The position numbers and the translations under genes are program-made. Shown here one piece after another: positions 59,968 to 64,000 of a DNA stretch of 64,000 bases. Under the pieces are notes generated by a model. The model had not been told where the DNA came from, did not search any database, and saw only the letters and a program-made list of their open reading frames with translations. The stretch covers positions 21,360,154 to 21,424,153 of the forward strand of contig NC_057788.1 in assembly GCF_014905175.1 (NCBI RefSeq). Reading direction: 5' to 3'. How positions within the stretch are numbered: the stretch's first letter is position 1; each line of letters opens with the position of its first letter. This stretch comes from Aphidius gifuensis. Lineage: Eukaryota > Arthropoda > Insecta > Hymenoptera > Braconidae.

Positions 59968-61137
59968 CACTGAGAAAAAAAAATAACAATTTTTACTATG
60001 CTAGCAGGGTAATCGTCGGGTAAAACTCGATTTTGGGGTTTTTTCATGTTCTGATATATAAAAATTATTGTTTAGATTATATAAATTACTTTGCAGCACA
60101 GTAAAAATTGGGATATGCCAGGGTAGTATTTATTGGTATAACAAATATTGATAAGCTTAATACAATTATTACAGTTTTATTCAAATAAAATACTGAGCTT
60201 TGGATAATTTTTATTGTGCTGAACACTAAACATTACTCTGCAGCATGGTAAAATTCAACCCTCGGTAATCTTCGGCGCTGTTCGATAATTATCGTGTCAG
60301 GCTTTTGTTATTTTTGTTACGGTCTAACGGTCTAACGGCCTCCGTAATTATACATAATATTGATATTAATTAATTCAAGTGAATAAAAAAGTGCAGTTAT
60401 CTAAGAAAAATCTACGACTTAATTTGAGTACTTTTACTCGCTAATTATTTATAGATATCACTAGTGAAATGGAAGTGTGAACATAATTTGTGTGCAGTTT
60501 TCATTTGTTTATCGTGAATTTGATAGCAGTGAGGATGGTCTCAATTTTTATATTATAAACAATATTTTAATGGAAACATCCACACAATATTATTTTATAA
60601 AAATTATTATCTGTATTTGTAAATGAACACACCGAGCATTATGAAGTTAATAAAAAAATTTTGTCGTGAAAAATTTAGATTTGAATAAAATATATAATTA
60701 TAAGTTAACATATATAACACAAACACCAAATACAGAATTTATTGTTAAAAATTGGATATAAAAAAAAATACATTAAATAAAAATTTTATTTTGAGTATCG
60801 TTATTTAATTTCCCTTTCATTTATTTTTTAAGCAATATTTAAAAAAAGATAATATATTTGGAATTTTTATTAATTCAAATAATAAAAATTGTTGGTAATA
60901 CATCAAACTTTACTTATCGACACTATATTTTTTAGTGTGTATGTATAGTTAAAATTACTGTGCTTGACATGGTAATTTTTGTCCAGCCGAAATACAAAAT
61001 TAAATGGCACGAAGGGTAAAAATTATTGTTCCCATTGTAATATATGTTAAACTTACAAAATACCCGGCCTTTACTACGCAGCACAGTAATTTTTATTTGA
61101 TTTTAGTTGTAAAAATTGTTATTTTTTTTTCTCAGTG
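59968..61137. mobile_element. CACTGAG mariner-type element, 1.17 kb
   Basis: Inverted ends begin CACTGAGAAAAAAAAATAAC and continue with AATTTTTAC. The flanking dinucleotide TA is duplicated (59966-59967 and 61138-61139). The inverted sequence at 62059-62092 carries the same flank without the element (CTTTTTAACTGGG read on the minus strand), giving the empty site. No transposase ORF; internal words such as GCAGCACAGTAA recur in both orientations. TA duplication suggests a Tc1/mariner relative. Confidence 0.78.
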
Positions 61138-61178
61138 TAACTGGGATGCCATAAACCATAAATCACTAATGACATATA

Positions 61179-61350
61179 CCTCGGTGGAAATATTTCTCCA
61201 CCGCTTGTTCGCCATTTCTTCGCTTTTTTCCGAAAATAACATATAATTGGAGAAATGGTAAAAATATTTTTCGGAGAGACGGAGAAATATTTCCACTAGT
61301 CATTGATGACTTGAAACCATATTGATGATTTTAAAAATAAAGATTTTAAA
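61179..61350. mobile_element. GGTGGAAATATTTC foldback MITE, copy 2
   Basis: CCTCGGTGGAAATATTTCTC is paired with GAGAAATATTTCCA at 61281-61294. The sequence after it (AAACCATATTGATGATT) is the same as behind copy 1 at 48603. Confidence 0.65.
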
Positions 61351-61453
61351 CACGCAATTATGTTGCAAAAAAATTAACTTTGTATAGTGCATCTGGTACT
61401 CTGGTACTATTGAAGGTACTATAATGCAATGTGTATATGAGCATTGAATATTA

Positions 61454-62019
61454 TTAAAGCGGTATGTCAAAATATTGAAAAAAAATTCTCTCTTACAGAT
61501 TTTGATCAAAGGAGGCTTATTTTTTAAGTGAAATAAAGATCTATTTTATCAAATTTTTTTTGTAATTTTCTACCACGATTTAAGTGAGATAATTAGGGTC
61601 AAAGTTGACAACAAATAACAATTAACACTTTTTACACATGTATAGGAAGCATCGGCATGTTTTCTCTTTTATTGAAAAAACGCTCTCACAGAAAACCTTT
61701 ATTTTACTACAGCTTATACTTCTTTAAATTACGAAGATAATAAAAAAAAAATCATTGATTTCTACCACGGATTTTGAAAGTTATTAATTATTTAAGACGA
61801 AAATTTAGGGTCAAAAAGTACCGGGTGAAGCATTGAAAATCTGCTGAAGTAGTGTGTGTAAATACGAGCGGCCCACACTCATACTTCTAAAGACGCGGCA
61901 GTAAAGTATAAAAATTTTAGACATTAGGGGGCGCTTATTATTCTTTTAAATTATGGTTATCAGAGTGCCCCGTTGCACCCAAAGAGTTGTCCTACTTTGG
62001 GATTTACTTGCTGCCTTAA
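61454..62019. mobile_element. TTAA-flanked element E, inside innexin exon
   Basis: TTAA at 61454-61457 and 62016-62019. On either side the decayed innexin continues: GAATATTATTAA before and AAAAAAATATAGGCATTTTTGT after. Intact Inx7 has a single TTAA at the same point (44036-44039), so this is a clear insertion with TTAA duplication. Inner ends (AGCGGTATGTC and, inverted, GGCAGCAAGTAA) match poorly. Internal sequence (GTCAAAGTTGACAAC, CTACCACGGATTTTGAAAG) links it to elements B, C and D. Confidence 0.8.
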
Positions 62020-62058
62020 TAAAAAAAATATAGGCATTTTTGTGGTTTTGGTTTATTG

Positions 62059-62190
62059 CATCCCAGTTAAAAAGATCTCATAGAAACCACGAAAAACGAC
62101 CAAATACACATCAAATGCTCATAATAAATAATGATATCTTGAGATGTGCATTGGGTCATTTTTAGTGATTTCTATGAGATTTTATATAGT
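62059..62190. mobile_element. Palindromic MITE after innexin fragment
   Basis: TTAAAAAGATCTCATAGAAA at the left pairs with TTTCTATGAGATTTTATA at the right, and an inner pair CATCAAATG...CATTGGGTC continues the stem. A half-copy in opposite orientation, split by the CACTGAG element, lies at 59938-59967 plus 61138-61160. Confidence 0.65.
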
Positions 62191-62502
62191 ATTGTTTTGT
62201 ATTGTATGTAGTAGAAGATTGGTTAATACGTACCAAAATCATGGTATTCCAATTCATTTTATTAAATTCTTTTTTATGAGTAATGATCATCCATAATGAA
62301 GTAATCATTCACTAATGAAGAAACAAGGAATTACCAGCCAAGTTTTTTTGGAAATTCACGGAAAGTATAAAGTATATAAAAGGACCAAAGGTTTCATATA
62401 AGGTCAAGTTTTGAATTAACTTTTTGATTTTTTTTTAAATTTCAGAAGCAAACGATTTAATATAAATATTGTAAATCGACATTGATATTTTATAAAATAA
62501 TT

Positions 62503-62630
62503 TGGTGGAAATATTTCTTCGTCGCTTGTCCGTCATTTCTCTGCTTTTCTCCACCTTTTTCCAAAAATAATCCATGGTTGGAGAAATGCGGTGGAAATAT
62601 TTTTCCTATAGAGACGGAGAAATATTTCCG
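62503..62630. mobile_element. GGTGGAAATATTTC foldback MITE, copy 3
   Basis: GGTGGAAATATTTCTTCG is paired with GGAGAAATATTTCC near 62617-62629. An internal GCGGTGGAAATATTTTTC makes a second left-end-like copy. It follows the last recognisable innexin remnant. Confidence 0.65.
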
Positions 62631-62639
62631 TTGATGATT

Positions 62640-64000
62640 TTAATAAAGATTTCGAATTATTGAAAAAAATTAATTATAATAATTTAGTATTTTAAACATG
62701 TATAATTATGTTGCATAAGGATTAATTTTGTATTGTATATAAATATTTGTTGTAATTGACACAATTGACCTGTCCAGTGATTCTCAACTTATTGTAAATT
62801 ATAAGACCGTGGGATTAATTTCAATTGAGAGTGTTACAAGAAATTCTAGATCATTTGTCATCATTGTAAAAGATGTACTTGACATGAATATAAAAATTAA
62901 GTCTTTAAAAAAAATCATTTATATTTGTTTTTTGAATTTTATAATATAATATTAAACTATTGTTTATTTTCATTGAATATATTTTAAAAAATTATTTGAT
63001 TTTTTGCTTTTTTTTTTTTCGAGCAACTTTGATTCATGGCTCGTACATAATGTAGCCTTGAACTCACATTAGAAAAGGGAAAGGCACATAACAACGTTTA
63101 CTCGATGAGAGAATATATGAAAAAAAATATATATACTATTGTAAGACCTTGAAAAATATATATTTAATAAATAATTTAAAAAATTGCAAATAAATAATCT
63201 TTTGTCATGTTTAAAAAATGAAAAAAAAACTATTTAATATATCTGTGGGATGAGAGACCTGATATAGCTTGTGAGCTTCGTCAATTGCTTCATTATGAGT
63301 CGTGGCCTAATTATATACTAATTACACTATGATTGACTTTATGATCAAACATTTTTAAACTGCATTATTATCTCACTGTCACTTGTGTTTATACATCAAG
63401 ATTAAATAGAATTTTAATATATTTACTAGATAAATTTTATGTTATATCATATTTTAAACATCTGGATAACAACTGCTCATACGATAATGATAAAAACAAT
63501 GAAAAAAAAAAACTAGAACAGTTGATGTAATATAAAAATCAGTATTGCTTGTCTTTTTAAAAAAAAGTTTCGATGCAGAAGAATCAGTACCAACTGGTAC
63601 CAACAGACCTTGATCGCAATAAAAACTCAAAATTAAATCTTGCATTGAAAAATCAATATATTTATCTGATTTTTTTAGTAATACATCATTCAAAATATTG
63701 ACTTAATTATGTCATTATAATTTCAATAATTAATCGAAAAAAAAAGTCATCAATAATCAACAATTACAAAGTAATAATCGATGATTTTTTTTTATACTTT
63801 AATCTTCATTGAAAATAAGATAATAAAGCTATTAATTTTATCAAAATTTAAATTAAAAAATTTAACTTTAAATCATCACTTGAATTTATCAACAATGATA
63901 ACAATTTTAAGCAAGAAACAGTGTTATATAATAATAAGATATAAAAACTCATGGTAATTTAAGACACACAATTTTATTTATTTAAAAATAAATAAATAAA
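62640..64000. other. AT-rich flank, no supported gene
   Basis: Mostly A/T runs. On the minus strand an ORF at 63454-63693 begins MNDVLLKKSDKYIDFSMQDL and keeps a balanced composition for about 47 residues before turning low-complexity. It might be an exon of a gene continuing outside the window. It resembles no family I know and lacks clear splice sites. Confidence 0.35.

Larger units (their letters stand above)
58281..62470 (+). pseudogene. Decayed Inx7-like innexin split by transposons
   Basis: Pieces align in order with Inx7: exon 2 (58281-58846, split by the MITE at 58315-58780, donor GTAAGT), an exon corresponding to Inx7 exons 3-4 (59036-59231, with a small frameshifting insertion just before the YQWV-type motif), start of exon 5 from acceptor 59644 to about 59910, a later exon-5 piece (61381-61457, interrupted by element E, then 62020-62064), and the exon-6 acceptor region (62400-62460). 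Compared with Inx7 it is strongly diverged. No exon 1 is recognised. Stops, frameshift, deletion and at least three insertions inside former coding sequence make it non-functional. It is most simply the Inx7 half of a duplicated Inx2-Inx7 cassette. Confidence 0.85.

Overview
This is an AT-rich animal nuclear sequence. Long introns, GT-AG splice sites, insect-type gap-junction (innexin) genes and many short inverted-repeat transposons point to an insect. Protein similarity, base composition and the compact style of the genes suggest a hymenopteran, perhaps a braconid-like parasitoid wasp; the species is inference. There is no sign of bacterial or viral gene organisation.

Layout. (1) Positions 1925-28025, plus strand: one large gene, C3G/Rapgef1, a guanine-nucleotide exchange factor for the small GTPase Rap. 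It has a small first coding exon, a 19.4-kb first intron, then about 12 exons giving a protein of about 1227 residues with four Crk-type SH3-binding motifs, a REM domain and a CDC25-type RasGEF domain. The first intron holds two more phase-compatible candidate first exons (3909-3954 and 5118-5304). The second of these may instead be the first exon of a small nested gene (5118-5638). The intron also holds a 122-bp satellite array (about 5650-9060) split by a foreign segment, and a 696-bp MITE with a perfect 8-bp target duplication. (2) 28026-34980: AT-rich intergenic DNA with no supported gene. (3) 34985-63000: an innexin cluster, all on the plus strand. Order: Inx2-A (intact, one exon), Inx7 (intact, six coding exons), a broken Inx7 copy, Inx2-B (intact, about 93% identical to Inx2-A), and a heavily broken Inx7-like copy. 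About 4 kb around each Inx2 is duplicated, and a short match upstream of the Inx7 genes shows that an Inx2+Inx7 cassette was probably duplicated as a unit. Inx2 was kept twice while the extra Inx7 copies decayed.

From 45 kb on, the cluster is crowded with non-autonomous transposons: TTAA-flanked pairs, hAT-like elements with 8-bp duplications, a TA-flanked CACTGAG element, foldback elements, and a GATC-rich element carrying a tRNA-like stretch. Several interrupt what used to be innexin exons, and the intact paralogue provides the empty site. Intact innexins form gap junctions between cells. Co-location of Inx2 and Inx7 resembles the innexin cluster on the Drosophila X chromosome. C3G acts in Crk/Rap1 signalling and has no obvious functional link to the innexins beyond being a neighbour.
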